64,000 nt of DNA from Cherax quadricarinatus (GCF_038502225.1 NC_091308.1:22634240-22698239), one strand, 5' to 3'. Shown: positions 1 through 11,205, counted from the first letter of the stretch. The notes: generated by a model from the letters alone, not told the origin. Numbers and translations are program-made.

Positions 1-511
1 CATGTGTGTCTAATTTGTCAACTTGTCGGTTCTCTGAATCATTATTTATCTACACCTGTTTCCTCTTCATTCAGAATGAATATTATTGTACATTTCAAGA
101 TTATTTACCCTTTAACAATGTTGCCCAATTTTATCTAATTATAAGTGCTCAACATTATGTTTGTCTCGTTAAGATAGACGATAATGATGATAAACATTAT
201 TTTAGATACAACTAGTGCTTAAATTCACGTATTTACTATACGTAGCTTGTTACTAAAGTCATTATTTTATTAGATGTTTCGCAAGCTTATAAAAAAATGT
301 TATATTCTTAGGCTGCCCCTTTAATGCACCTGAACTATTAAGTAAGGACGAGTCGTGGGTGGTTCCAGGAACCTGGAACTTGATCAACATAACTTGTCTG
401 GCAAACCACTGAGTTCACTTTCTTCAGTAAGCTTGACTAAGCTTGGTAGCAGTAATGGTATATGCAATATCAACAAAATGATGAATAAAACACATGTTCA
501 ACACCTGCACA

Positions 512-556
512 TCTTTATTCTCAAGATATTTCGCAGCCAGTGGCTTTATTAATTGA
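512..556 (-). ncRNA. Decayed hammerhead-like motif, minus strand
   Basis: On the minus strand a degraded CTGATGA box (TTAATAA) is followed by AGCCACTGGCTGCGAAAT, which corresponds to the stem II and GAAAC boxes of the better copies at 11567 and 12073. The conserved C3 and G8 are lost, so catalysis is not expected. AATAAAGATG follows, matching the sequence after the intact left copy. Confidence 0.4.
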
Positions 557-580
557 ATGCAGAGATTACTGAATTATATT

Positions 581-616
581 GAATTGATAAAAGTATTGGG
601 TAGCGAAACGTCTTCA
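581..616 (+). ncRNA. Decayed hammerhead-like motif, plus strand
   Basis: TTGATAA, then a short non-pairing stretch, then GCGAAACGTCTTC and ATAATAAAG. The 3' half (CGAAACGT) is intact, while the CTGATGA half has two substitutions. It lies about 30 bp from the oppositely oriented copy at 512-556, so the pair is divergent like the one at 11567-12107 but with almost no spacer. Confidence 0.4.
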
Positions 617-660
617 TAATAAAGGGACATAGGTGTTGTAAAAGTGTCTTATTTAATTGA

Positions 661-1230
661 CTGAGCCTATTTTAAGCCTCTTCAATTTATTAGGTTAACA
701 ATATCCTGTTTGGTAGCTAGCTAGGTTAAAACTTGTCCTCTTTGCTAGTGAAATACTCACCGCAGCCATCTTTGAACACGTCACTCCCTAACGGATTGTA
801 ATTCCATGTTTTTTTTTTCATCACTCATTTTGTCAAAATTCTGAGTAGGATGAGGGTTTGGGTAATGAAGAGTGAGTAGAGGGGAACCCTCACCTCCAAT
901 GTCTCACTCATGTAGTCTCCATTTTCACAATGTCCGTTAAATAATGTTATGAGATAAATGATTTCTAATATACATAGTGCTTTATTTTCCCCCACATAAT
1001 ATGATGGTGGACTGTTTCACACAGTGTTTAACACTGTAGTTACCAGTCTGACCACGTCTTCAACCAGACTTGTACAGTAATTAAAAAAAGAACAGTGATC
1101 TCTAATGGAGGAATACACAGCTGTCGCAAATCATAGCTATAAATAGTAGTAGCAGTATTAATAGTAGTAGTAGTAATAGTAGTAGTAATAGTGGCAGTAA
1201 TAATTGTAGTAGTGGTAGTAGTTAAGGCGT
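661..1230. other. No gene recognised; TAG-rich simple repeat at its end
   Basis: AT-rich sequence with no coding signal. Positions about 1140-1225 are an imperfect trinucleotide run (AGTAGTAGT with ATA variants). Nothing else is supported. Confidence 0.6.
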
Positions 1231-1232
1231 GA

Positions 1233-1500
1233 CTTACTTTAGGTATGTCGTGTGAAATGTTGCAAAAGGAACTGTGTGGGATGGTATGGTAATATGCACG
1301 ATGGTATGGTAGTACAACGATGGTATGGTATACCAACGATGGTATGGTAATACCAACGATGGTATGGAAGTACCAACGATGGTATGGTAGTACCCACGAC
1401 TCACGATGGTATGGCAGTACCCACGATGGTATGGCAACACCCACGATGGAATGGTAGTACCCACGATGGTACGGTAGTACCTGGAGTACCTGGAGAGAGT
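1233..1500. repeat. Short-unit minisatellite (GATGGTATGGTA type)
   Basis: About a dozen imperfect copies of a 16-20 bp unit related to ACGATGGTATGGTAGTACCC. Two more copies occur at about 1925-1962, on the other side of the LINE fragment 1490-1925, so the fragment appears to lie inside the array. ORFs across it are repeat translations. Confidence 0.75.
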
Positions 1501-1925
1501 TTCGGGGGTCAACGCCCCAGCGGCCCGGTCTGTGACCAGGCCTCCTGGTGGATCAGCGCCTGATCAACCAGGCTGTTGCTGCTGGCTGCACGCAAACCAA
1601 CATACGAGCCACAGCCCGGCTGATCCGGAACTGACTTTAGGTGCTTGTCCAGTGCCAGCTTGAAGACTGCCAGGGGTCTGTTGGTAATCCCCCTTATGTG
1701 TGCTGGGAGGCAGTTGAACAGTCTCGGGCCCCTGACACTTATTGTATGGTCTCTTAACGTGCTAGTGACACCCCTGCTTTTCATTGGGGGGATGGTGCAT
1801 CGTCTGCCAAGTCTTTTGCTTTCGTAGTGAGTGATTTTCGTGTGCAAGTTCGGTACTAGTCCCTCTAGGATTTTCCAGGTGTATATAATCATGTATCTCT
1901 CCCTCCTGCGTTCCAGGGAATACAG
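1490..1925 (-). pseudogene. LINE reverse transcriptase C-terminal fragment
   Basis: The minus strand encodes LYSLERRRERYMIIYTWKIL, then blocks including IPPMKS, STLRD, SVRGPRLFNCLPAHIR and LDKHLKSVPDQPGCGSY. These are the usual C-terminal region of a large arthropod LINE polyprotein downstream of the RT palm. A second copy with the same blocks lies at 12178-12870 on the plus strand. Both continue into a GC-rich tail containing GACCGGGCCGC. The fragment lacks endonuclease and RT catalytic motifs, so it is a 5'-truncated dead insertion. Confidence 0.8.
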
Positions 1926-1962
1926 GTATGGTATCACCCACGATGGAATGGTAATACCAACT

Positions 1963-2340
1963 GAATGCAATGTTAGTGTTCAGCAGAAGTGTGTGGCGAC
2001 AGGAAAGTGGGTGCGGGAGGGAAGAAGAACGATTGATGGAATGATGAGGTAGAGAGAGATTATGAGGTGCGGGGTTTCGATAGGGAAGAGGAATGGTTGT
2101 TGAGGTGGTTTGAACATTTAGAGAGGATGGGACAAAGTCGAGTGACTTGGAGGGCATATAAATCTGTAGTGGAAGGAAGGCAGGATATGGGTCGTCCTAG
2201 GAAAGGTTGGAGAGACGAGGGGAGGGGGCAGATGAGGTTTTGTGTGAGGGAGCGTACACATTGTGTGGCCTCTTGAGGCGGGACAGTCTGTCGTGGGGTC
2301 GAATCCTGGCCTGCCGCAGATTGGTAAATAGGCAAAAGAC
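1963..2340 (+). pseudogene. RTE-like LINE C-terminal fragment
   Basis: After TGTTAGTGTTCAGCAGAAGT, which also occurs in the copy near 62070, the sequence jumps to the extreme C-terminal region: LLRWFEHLERMGQSRVTWRA, YKSVVEGRQ, GRPRKGW. The same block recurs at 34811, 36940, 40878 (minus) and 63740. The join of two distant parts of the element implies internal deletion. No catalytic residues are present. Confidence 0.7.
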
Positions 2341-2664
2341 TCATCAGGGTAACTAGGGATCCCAGGGCAGCTAGTTTTCTGTTCCAGCGACTCAGCGCTG
2401 CTGTTCAGAGGGGTAATGCCTGCTGTATTTTGGGCACGCGCCCCAGTTCTGAAGAGCTGAATGAGATTTTCTCATTATAATCAGTGACAAACACGTAACA
2501 GTATGTACTAGACATGTATCTCTCACATCTCATGTACTGTATATGCCATCTTTATATCAACAGTGTATCTCTTAAACCTGATTAGGGCGTCATGTGTTGT
2601 CGCCCACCATGAGGCAGGCCAAAGCAGCATGGGTTCGAGTCCATGGCTAGTGCAGTGTTGTTAT

Positions 2665-3168
<504 letters not shown>

Positions 3169-3173
3169 GTATA

Positions 3174-3299
<126 letters not shown>

Positions 3300-3420
3300 G
3301 AGTGAGAGCAGTGCTGTTCGTCATGGGTAAGGAATGTGACATTTGGTAAAAAATAATCCACACTGGTCACAGACCGGGTAAACTCCAGGTAAACTCCAGG
3401 TAAACTGAGTGTATTATCAT

Positions 3421-3776
3421 TGGTGTTAGGGGAAGGGAGGGGAGAGGTGGGGAGGGAGTGGGGGGAGGGGATGTAAGAGAGTCAAGAGGGTAAGATGGTG
3501 TGGAGGCAGGTGATGGTGGTCTACATGGAGGGCAGTGGTAGTGAGGGACAGATGGTGGTGGTAGTGAGGGACAGATGGTGGTGGTAGTGAGGGACAGATG
3601 GTGGTGGTAGTGAGGGACAGATGGTTGTGATAGTGAGGGGCAGATGATGGTGGCAGTGAGGGACAGATGGTGGTGGTGGTAGTGAGGGACAAATGGTGGT
3701 GGTAATAAGGGACAGATGGTGGTGATAGTGAGGGGCAGATGGTGGTGGTAGCAAGGGACAGATGGTGGTGGTGGTG
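3421..3776. repeat. G-rich 23-bp minisatellite
   Basis: Repeats of about 23 bp based on GTGAGGGACAGATGGTGGTG with GTA. Because 23 is not a multiple of three, the minus-strand translation rotates through three frames and repeats every 23 residues. That argues against a protein-coding role. Confidence 0.85.
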
Positions 3777-3844
3777 AAATTAAGAGTTATCAGGTGACAT
3801 TATCTGCCGCTGGTAAACCATAATATGTGGGTCACAGCTCTCAG

Positions 3845-3897
<53 letters not shown>

Positions 3898-3899
<2 letters not shown>

Positions 3900-4101
3900 T
3901 GAGTCAAAGGGATGTTAGGAAGTATTTCTTCAGTGATAGAGTTGTCAGGAAGTGGAATAATCTGGCAAGTGATGTAGTGGAGGCAGGAACCATACGAGGT
4001 ATGATAAAGCTCGTGGAGCAGGGAGAGAGAGGACCTAGTAGTGATCAGTGAAGAGAAGGGGCCAGGAGCTGGGTCTCGACTCCTGCAACAACAAATGGGT
4101 G

Positions 4102-4106
<5 letters not shown>
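3898..4106 (+). pseudogene. CA-targeted LINE, 3' fragment A
   Basis: Begins in the last coding part (QRDVRKYFFS, VVEAGTI) immediately after a (CA)n run, and has a short internal deletion near the stop. It ends AAATGGGTGAGTAC before the next CA run. Too short to encode any catalytic domain. Confidence 0.8.
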
Positions 4107-4151
<45 letters not shown>

Positions 4152-4152
4152 A

Positions 4153-4314
4153 ACGTAGTGGAGGCAGGAACCATACACAGTTTTAAGACGAGGTTTGATA
4201 AAGCTCATGGAGCGGGGAGAGAGAGGGTCTAGTAGCAACCGGTGAAGAGGCGGGGCCAGGAGCTAGGACTCGACCCCTGCAACCACAAATAGGTGAGTAC
4301 AAATAGGTGAGTAC
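4153..4314 (+). pseudogene. CA-targeted LINE, 3' fragment B
   Basis: Starts at ACGTAGTGGAGGCAGG directly after CA repeats. This is the same truncation point as in the piece at 7501. It ends in two AAATAGGTGAGTAC units and returns to (AC)n at 4315. Confidence 0.85.
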
Positions 4315-4369
4315 ACACACACACACACACACACACATACACAAACTCATACACACACACACACACACT

Positions 4370-4404
<35 letters not shown>

Positions 4405-4406
4405 AT

Positions 4407-6230
4407 GAGTACGCACAGGTAAGGAGGGAGGCCCAACGACAGTATGAAAATGACATAGCATCGAGAATCAAGACTGACCCGAAACTGTTGTATAGCCACA
4501 TCAGGAGGAAGACAACAGTCAAAGACCAGGTGATCAGATTAAGGACAGAAGGTGGAGAACTCACAAGAAATGATCAGGAGGTATGTGAGGAGCTGAACAG
4601 GAGATTTAAGGAAGTTTTTACAGTAGAGACAGGAAGGGCTGTGGGAAGACAGCACAGAAGGGAACATCAAGAGGGAATATACCAACAAATGTTGGATGAC
4701 ATACGAGCAACTGAGGAGGAGGTGAAGAAGCTCTTAAGTGACCTTGACACCTCAAAGGCGATGGGACCGGACAACATCTCCCCATGGGTCCTTAGAGAAG
4801 GAGCAGAGATGCTGTGTGTGCCTCTAACCACAATCTTCAACACATCCCTTGAAACTGGGCAACTACCTGAGAAATGGAAGACAGCTAATGTAGTCCCCAT
4901 ATTTAAGAAAGGAAACAGAAACGAGGCACTAAACTACAGACCTGTGTCTCTGACATGTATTGTGTGCAAAGTCATGGAGAAGATTATCAGGAGGAGAGTG
5001 GTCGAACACCTGGAAAGGAACAAGATTATAAATGAAAACCAGCATGGGTTCATGGAAGGCAAATCTTGTATCACAAACCTCCTGGAGTTTTATGACAAGG
5101 TAACAGAAGTAAGACACGAGAGAGAGGGGTGGGTAGATTGCGTTTTCCTAGACTGCAGGAAGGCCTTTGACACAGTTCCCCACAAGAGATTAGTGCAGAA
5201 GCTGGAGGATCAGGCACATGTAAAAGGAAGGGCACTGCAATGGATAAGGGAATACCTGACAGGGAGGCAGCAACGAGTCATGGTACGTGAAGAGGTATCA
5301 CAGTGGGCGCCTGTTACGAGCAGGGTCCCACAGGGGTCAGTTCTAGGACCAGTGCTATTTTTGATATATGTGAACGACATGATGCAAGGAATAGACTCTG
5401 AAGTGTCCCTGTTCGCAGATGACGTGAAGTTGATGAGAAGAATTAAATCGGACGAGGATGAGGCAGGACTGCAAAGAGACCTGGAGAGGCTGGACTTGTG
5501 GTCCAGTAACTGGCTTCTCGAATTCAATCCAGCCAAATGCGAAGTCATGAAGATTGGGGAGGGGCAAAGAAGACCGCAGACAGAGTATAGGCTAGGTGGA
5601 CAAAGACTACAGACCTCACTCAGGGAGAAAGACCTTGGGGTAACCATAACTCCGAGCACATCACCGGAGGCACACATCAACCAAATAACCGCTGCAGCAT
5701 ACGGGCACCTGGCAAACCTGAGAATAGCGTTCCGATACCTTAATAAGGAATCGTTCAAGACACTGTACACTGTGTATGTTAGGCCCATACTGGAGTATGC
5801 AGCACCAGTCTGGAACCCACACCTGGTCAAGCACGTCAAGAAGTTAGAGAAAGTACAAAGGTTTGCAACAAGGCTAGTCCCAGAGCTCAAGGGAATGTCG
5901 TACGAGGAAAGGTTAAGGGAAATCGGACTGACGACACTGGAGGACAGAAGGGTCAGGGGAGACATGATAACGACATACAAGATACTGCGGGGAATAGACA
6001 AGGTGGACAGAGATAGGATGTTCCAGAGAGGGGACACAGGGACAAGGGGTCACAACTGGAAGCTGAAGACTCAGACGAGTCACAGGGACGTTAGGAAGTA
6101 TTTCTTCAGTCATAGAGTTGTCAGCAAGTGGAATAGCCTAGCAAGTGAAGTAGTGGAGGCAGGAACCATACATAGTTTTAAGAAGAGGTATGACAAAGCT
6201 CAGGAAGCAGAGAGAGAGAGGATCCAGTAG
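4407..6230 (+). pseudogene. CA-targeted LINE reverse transcriptase, 5'-truncated
   Basis: An open frame of about 600 codons runs out of the CA repeat with no native start. It encodes a complete RT: SKAMGPDNISP and NVVPIFKKGN (fingers), NYRPVSL, FLDCRKAFDTVPH (motif A, catalytic Asp), SRVPQGSVLGPVLFLIYVND (motif B), SLFADDVKLM (motif C, both Asp present) and the thumb. It ends with the shared C-terminus (VVEAGTIHSFKKRYDKAQ). Endonuclease and ORF1 are absent because of 5' truncation. The motif set resembles the CR1/Rex group; that clade call is tentative. The 3' UTR (6231-6309) ends in tandem TTAGGTGAGTAC units. Confidence 0.85.
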
Positions 6231-6360
6231 CGATCAGTGAAGAGGCGGGGCCAGGAGCTGAGTCTCGACCCCTGCAACCACAATTAGGTGAGTACAATTA
6301 GGTGAGTACATACACACGCACACACAAACACACACACAAACACACACGCACACACACACA

Positions 6361-6402
6361 GGAGCTTGGACTCGACCTCTGCAATCTCAACTAGGTGAGT
6401 GC
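6361..6402 (+). mobile_element. Ultra-short 3' end of the CA-targeted LINE
   Basis: Only about 42 bp of element 3' end (GGAGCTTGGACTCGACCTCT through CTAGGTGAGTGC), flanked on both sides by CA repeats. It shows that insertion can stop after copying only the terminal UTR. Confidence 0.75.
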
Positions 6403-6417
6403 ACACACACACACACA

Positions 6418-7375
6418 ACAACGAGTCATGGTACGCGACGAGGTGTCAGAGTGGGCGCCTGTGACAAGCGGGGTTCCACAGGGGTCAGTCCTAGGACCTG
6501 TGCTGTTCTTGGTATACGTGAACGACATAACGGAAGGGATAGACTCAGAAGTGTCCTTGTTTGCAGACAATGTGAAGTTAATGAGAAGAATCGAATCGGA
6601 CGAGGATCAGGCAGGACTACAAAGAGATCTGGACAGGCTACAAGCCTGGTCCAGCAACTGGCTCCTTGAATTTAACCCTGCCAAATGCAAAGTCATGAAG
6701 ATTGGGGAAGGGCAAAGAAGACCGCAGACACAATATAGTTTAGATGGCCAAAGACTGCAAACCTCACTCAAGGAAAAAGATCTGGGGGTGAGTATAACAC
6801 CGAGCATATCTCCTGAGGCGCACATCAATCAGATAACTGCTGCAGCATACGGGCGCCTGGCAAACCTACGGATAGCGTTCCGATACCTCAGTAAGGATTC
6901 GTTTAAGACTCTGTACACCATCTACGTCAGGCCCATACTGGAGTATGCAGCACCAGTTTGGAATCCACACCTAGTCAAGCACGTCAAGAAATTAGAGAAA
7001 GTGCAAAGGTTTGCAACAAGACTAGTCCCAGAGCTACGGGGATTGTCCTATGAAGAAAGGTTGAGGGAAATCGGCCTGACGACACTGGAGGCCAGGAGGG
7101 TCAGGGGAGACATGATAACGACATATAAAATACTGCGCGGAATAGACGAGGTGGACAAAGACGGGATGTTCCAGAGATGGGACACAGACACAAGAGGTCA
7201 CAATTGGAAGTTGAAGACTCAGATGAATCAAAGGGATGTTAGGAAGTATTTCTTCAGTCATAGAGTAGTCAGGCCATGGAATAGCCTAGAAAGTGATGTG
7301 GTGGAGGCAGGAACCATACATAGTTTTAAGGCGAGGTATGATAGAGCTCATGGGGCAGGGAGAGAGAGGACCTAG
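6418..7375 (+). pseudogene. CA-targeted LINE RT fragment, copy E
   Basis: Starts within the RT just before motif B (CGAGTCATGGTACG), exactly where the copy at 22220 starts. The frame is open to the normal stop. Motif C reads FADN instead of FADD, which removes a catalytic Asp, and motif A is missing. The 3' UTR runs to 7457 and ends in two AAATAGGTGAGTAC units before (AC)n. Confidence 0.85.
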
Positions 7376-7500
7376 TAGCAATCAGCGAAGAGGCGGGGCC
7401 AGGAGCTGTGACTCGACCCCTGCAACCACAAATAGGTGAGTACAAATAGGTGAGTACACACACACACACACAAACACGTAGTGGAGGCACACACACAAAC

Positions 7501-7648
7501 ACGTAGTGGAGGCAGGAACCATACACAGTTTTAAGACGAGGTTTGATAAAGCTCATGGAGCGGGGAGAGAGAGGGCCCAGTAGCAACCGGTGAAGAGGCG
7601 GGGCCAGGAGCTAAGACTCGACCCCTGCAACCACAAATAGGTGAGTAC
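7501..7648 (+). pseudogene. CA-targeted LINE, 3' fragment G
   Basis: Begins at ACGTAGTGGAGGCAGG, the same truncation point as fragment B. A 15-bp partial copy of its start (ACGTAGTGGAGGCAC) lies at 7476-7490 between CA tracts, which looks like slippage or an aborted insertion. Ends GGTGAGTAC, then a CA run to 7749. Confidence 0.8.
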
Positions 7649-7657
7649 ACAAACACA

Positions 7658-7747
<90 letters not shown>

Positions 7748-7749
7748 CA
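7649..7749. repeat. (CA)n microsatellite
   Basis: About 100 bp of CA with a few AAC interruptions, ending in ATGCACACATG. It terminates the CA/LINE cluster. Confidence 0.95.
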
Positions 7750-7764
7750 CACATGTGGTAATGC

Positions 7765-8060
7765 TTTATTTACAGCTAGCAAAGTCAGGGTATTTCTCCA
7801 GAATGGTCTGTAATATACCACTGTGGATAAAATACTATGCCATTTCTTGAACATTTCTGAGTGAGTTGTTTCTAAATTCATTAATTTTATCGCATTCCAG
7901 TACATAATGATGTAGGGCGTGACAATAGTCCATCTCGCAAAGTTTACATTTCGTTTGGTCTACATCTGGTGGTGGTGATTTAACCTGCCAAAGATACTTG
8001 TAACCCAGCCGGAGCCGGGCAGTAGTGACATCCAAGAGTCTGCTTATCTTGTTGGATGCA
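7765..8060 (-). pseudogene. LINE C-terminal zinc-finger fragment and 3' UTR
   Basis: The minus strand encodes TARLRLGYKYLWQV, then CKLCEMDYCHALHHYVLECD (a C-x2-C ... H ... C finger) and NVQEMA. This is the typical C-terminal end of Jockey/I-group LINE proteins. After the stop, an A-rich UTR with AATAAA runs to about 7765. The upstream part is replaced by the minisatellite that starts near 8080. Confidence 0.7.
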
Positions 8061-8079
8061 CCTAGACATGTGGCTCCTC

Positions 8080-11000
8080 CATTGTGTCAACTTTGTCATC
8101 ACAGCGGTCGTCCATCGTACCTGTGTTAACTTTATGGTCACAATGGTCGTCCATCGTACATGTGTTAACTTTGTGATTACAGTGGTCGTCCATCGTACAT
8201 GTGTTAACTTTGTGATTACAGTGGTCGTCCATCGTACCTGTGTTAACTTTGTGGTCGTCCATCGTACCTGTGTTAACTTTGTGGTCGTCCATCGTACCTG
8301 TGTTAACTTTGTGGTCGTCCATCGTACCTGTGTTAACTTTATGGTCACAATGGTCGTCCATCGTACATGTGTTAACTTTGTGGTTACAGTGGTCGTCCAT
8401 CGTACCTGTGTTAACTTTGTGGTCGTCCATCGTACCTGTGTTAACTTTGTGGTCGTCCATCGTACCTGTGTTAACTTTATGGTCACAATGGTCGTCCATC
8501 GTACATGTGTTAACTTTGTGATTACAGTGGTCCTCCATCGTACATGTGTTAACTTTGTGGTTACAGTGGTCGTCCATCGTACCTGTGTTAACTTTATGGT
8601 CACAATGGTCGTCCATCGTACATGTGTTAACTTTGTGGTTACAGTGGTCGTCCATCGTACCTGTGTTAAATTTGTGGCCACAGTGGTCGTCCATCGTACA
8701 TGTGTTAACTTTGTGGTTACAGTGGTCGTCCATCGTACCTGTGTTAACTTTATGGTCACAATGGTCGTCCATCGTACATGTGTTAACTTTGTGGTCGTCC
8801 ATCGTACCTGTGTTAACTTTATGGTCACAATGGTCGTCCATCGTACCTGTGTTAACTTTGTGGTCGTCCATCGTACCTGTGTTAACTTTATGGTCACAAT
8901 GGTCGTCCATCGTACCTGTGTTAACTTTGTGGTCGTCCATCGTACCTGTGTTAACTTTATGGTCAGTGGTCGTCCATCGTACCTGTGTTACCTTTGTGGT
9001 TACAGTGGTCGTCCATCGTACTTGTGTCAACATTGTGGTTACAGTGGTCGTCCATCGTACCTGTGTTAAATTTGTGGTCACAGTGGTCGTCCATCGTACC
9101 TGTGTTAACTTTGTGGTTACAGTGGTCGTCCATCGTACTTGTGTCAACATTGTGGTTACAGTGGTCGTCCATCGTACCTGTGTTAAATTTGTGGTCACAG
9201 TGGTTGTCCATCGTACCTGTGTTAACTTTGTGGTTACAGTGGTCGTCCATCGTACTTGTGTCAACATTGTTGTTACAATGGTCGTCCATCGTACTTGTGT
9301 CAACATTGTGGTTACAGTGGTCGTCCTTCGTACTTGTGTCAACATTGTGGTTACAGTGGTCGTCCATCGTACTTGTGTCAACATTGTGGTTACAGTGGTC
9401 GTCCATCGTACCTGTGTTAAATTTGTGGCCACAGTGGTCGTCCATCGTACCTGTGTTAACTTTGTGGTTACAGTGGTCGTCCATCGTACCTGTGTTAAAT
9501 TTGTGGCCACAGTGGTCGTCCATCGTACCTGTGTTAACTTTGTGGTTACAGTGGTCGTCCATCGTACCTGTGTTAAATTTGTGGCCACAGTGGTCGTCCA
9601 TCGTACCTGTGTTAACTTTGTGGTTACAGTGGTCGTCCATCGTACCTGTGTTAACTTTGTGGCCACAGTGGTCGTCTATCGTACTTGTGTCACCATTGTG
9701 GTTACAGTGGTCGTCCATCGTACCTGTGTTAACTTTGTGGTTACAGTGGTCGTCCATCGTACCTGTGTTAAATTTGTGGCCACAGTGGTCGTCCATCGTA
9801 CCTGTGTTAACTTTGTGGTTACAGTGGTCGTCCATCGTACCTGTGTTAAATTTGTGGCCACAGTGGTCGTCTATCGTACTTGTGTCACCATTGTGGTTAC
9901 AGTGGCCGTCCATCGTACTTGTGTCACCATTGTGGTTACAGTGGTCGTCCATCGTACCTGTGTTAACTTTGTGGTTACAGTGGTCGTCCATCGTACCTGT
10001 GTTAACTTTGTGGTTACAGTGGTCGTCCATCGTACCTGTGTTAAATTTGTGGCCACAGTGGTCGTCCATCGTACCTGTGTTAACTTTGTGGTTACAGTGG
10101 TCGTCCATCGTACCTGTGTTAAATTTGTGGCCACAGTGGTCGTCTATCGTACTTGTGTCACCATTGTGGTTACAGTGGCCGTCCATCGTACCTGTGTTAA
10201 CTTTGTGGTCGTCCATCGTACCTGTGTTAACTTTGTGGTCGTCCATCGTACCTGTGTTAACTTTATGGTCACAATGGTCGTCCATCGTACATGTGTTAAC
10301 TTTGTGATTACAGTGGTCCTCCATCGTACATGTGTTAACTTTGTGGTTACAGTGGTCGTCCATCGTACCTGTGTTAACTTTGTGGCCACAGTGGTCGTCT
10401 ATCGTACTTGTGTCACCATTGTGGTTACAGTGGTCGTCCATCGTACCTGTGTTAACTTTGTGGTTACAGTGGTCGTCCATCGTACCTGTGTTAAATTTGT
10501 GGCCACAGTGGTCGTCCATCGTACCTGTGTTAACTTTGTGGTTACAGTGGTCGTCCATCGTACCTGTGTTAAATTTGTGGCCACAGTGGTCGTCTATCGT
10601 ACTTGTGTCACCATTGTGGTTACAGTGGCCGTCCATCGTACTTGTGTCACCATTGTGGTTACAGTGGTCGTCCATCGTACCTGTGTTAACTTTGTGGTTA
10701 CAGTGGTCGTCCATCGTACCTGTGTTAACTTTGTGGCCACAGTGGTCGTCTATCGTACTTGTGTCACCATTGTGGTTACAGTGGTCGTCCATCGTACCTG
10801 TGTTAACTTTGTGGTTACAGTGGTCGTCCATCGTACCTGTGTTAAATTTGTGGCCACAGTGGTCGTCCATCGTACCTGTGTTAACTTTGTGGTTACAGTG
10901 GTCGTCCATCGTACCTGTGTTAAATTTGTGGCCACAGTGGTCGTCTATCGTACTTGTGTCACCATTGTGGTTACAGTGGCCGTCCATCGTACTTGTGTCA

Positions 11001-11205
11001 CCATTGTGGTTACAGTGGTCGTCCATCGTACTTGTGTCACCATTGTGGTTACAGTGGTCGTCCATCGTACTTGTGTCAACATTGTGGTTACAGTGGTCGT
11101 CCATCGTACTTGTGTCAACATTGTGGTTACAGTGGTCGTCCATCGTACTTGTGTCAACATTGTGGTTACAGTGGTCGTCCATCGTACCTGTGTCAACTTT
11201 ATATT
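8080..11205. repeat. 39-bp minisatellite array, about 3.1 kb
   Basis: The unit is about 39 bp (GTGGTTACAGTGGTCGTCCA then TCGTACCTGTGTTAACTTT) with a 27-30 bp short form lacking the GGTTACAGT part. Recurrent variants (TTAAATTTGTGGCC; CTTGTGTCACCATTGTGG; CTTGTGTCAACATTG) recur in a set order, so the array has higher-order structure. Because 39 and 27/30 are multiples of three, several frames on both strands stay open for hundreds of codons. These are repeat translations (13-residue periods), not supported genes. Confidence 0.95.

Larger units (their letters stand above)
1..660. repeat. Decayed Penelope-like (hammerhead-bearing) repeat
   Basis: The first 50 bases (CATGTGTGTCTAATTTGTCA and following) closely match 12130-12175, which lies just outside the better preserved palindromic repeat at 11567-12107. 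Positions 480-640 carry two decayed hammerhead-like cores in opposite orientation. I see no protein domain; short ORFs here are not convincing. The link to Penelope-like elements is inference from hammerhead motifs known in their pseudo-LTRs. Confidence 0.45.
3846..7749 (+). mobile_element. Cluster of (CA)n-targeted LINE insertions
   Basis: At least six plus-strand pieces of one LINE family are strung together, each entered from a (CA)n run and each ending in GGTGAGTAC (one has GGTGAGTGC) followed by another (AC)n run. Pieces: 3898-4106, 4153-4314, 4407-6309, 6361-6402, 6418-7457 and 7501-7648. A seventh copy with the same boundaries is at 22220-23256. The 3' end is usually two copies of a 14-bp unit, AAATAGGTGAGTAC. 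The simplest reading is repeated target-primed insertion into CA repeats; segmental duplication of the cluster is the alternative. Confidence 0.8.

Noticed and set aside
3800..4370. CVCVCV/THTHTH ORFs across CA runs (also 7531-7850 and 21784-22221)
   Set aside because: Microsatellite translation; the real content is LINE fragments between the runs.
4488..6230. Host reverse transcriptase or telomerase gene
   Set aside because: Motifs, 3' repeat units and multiple truncated copies show it is a LINE.
8080..11205. CRISPR-like appearance of regular repeats
   Set aside because: No unique spacers between repeats, eukaryotic context, no cas genes; it is a tandem minisatellite.
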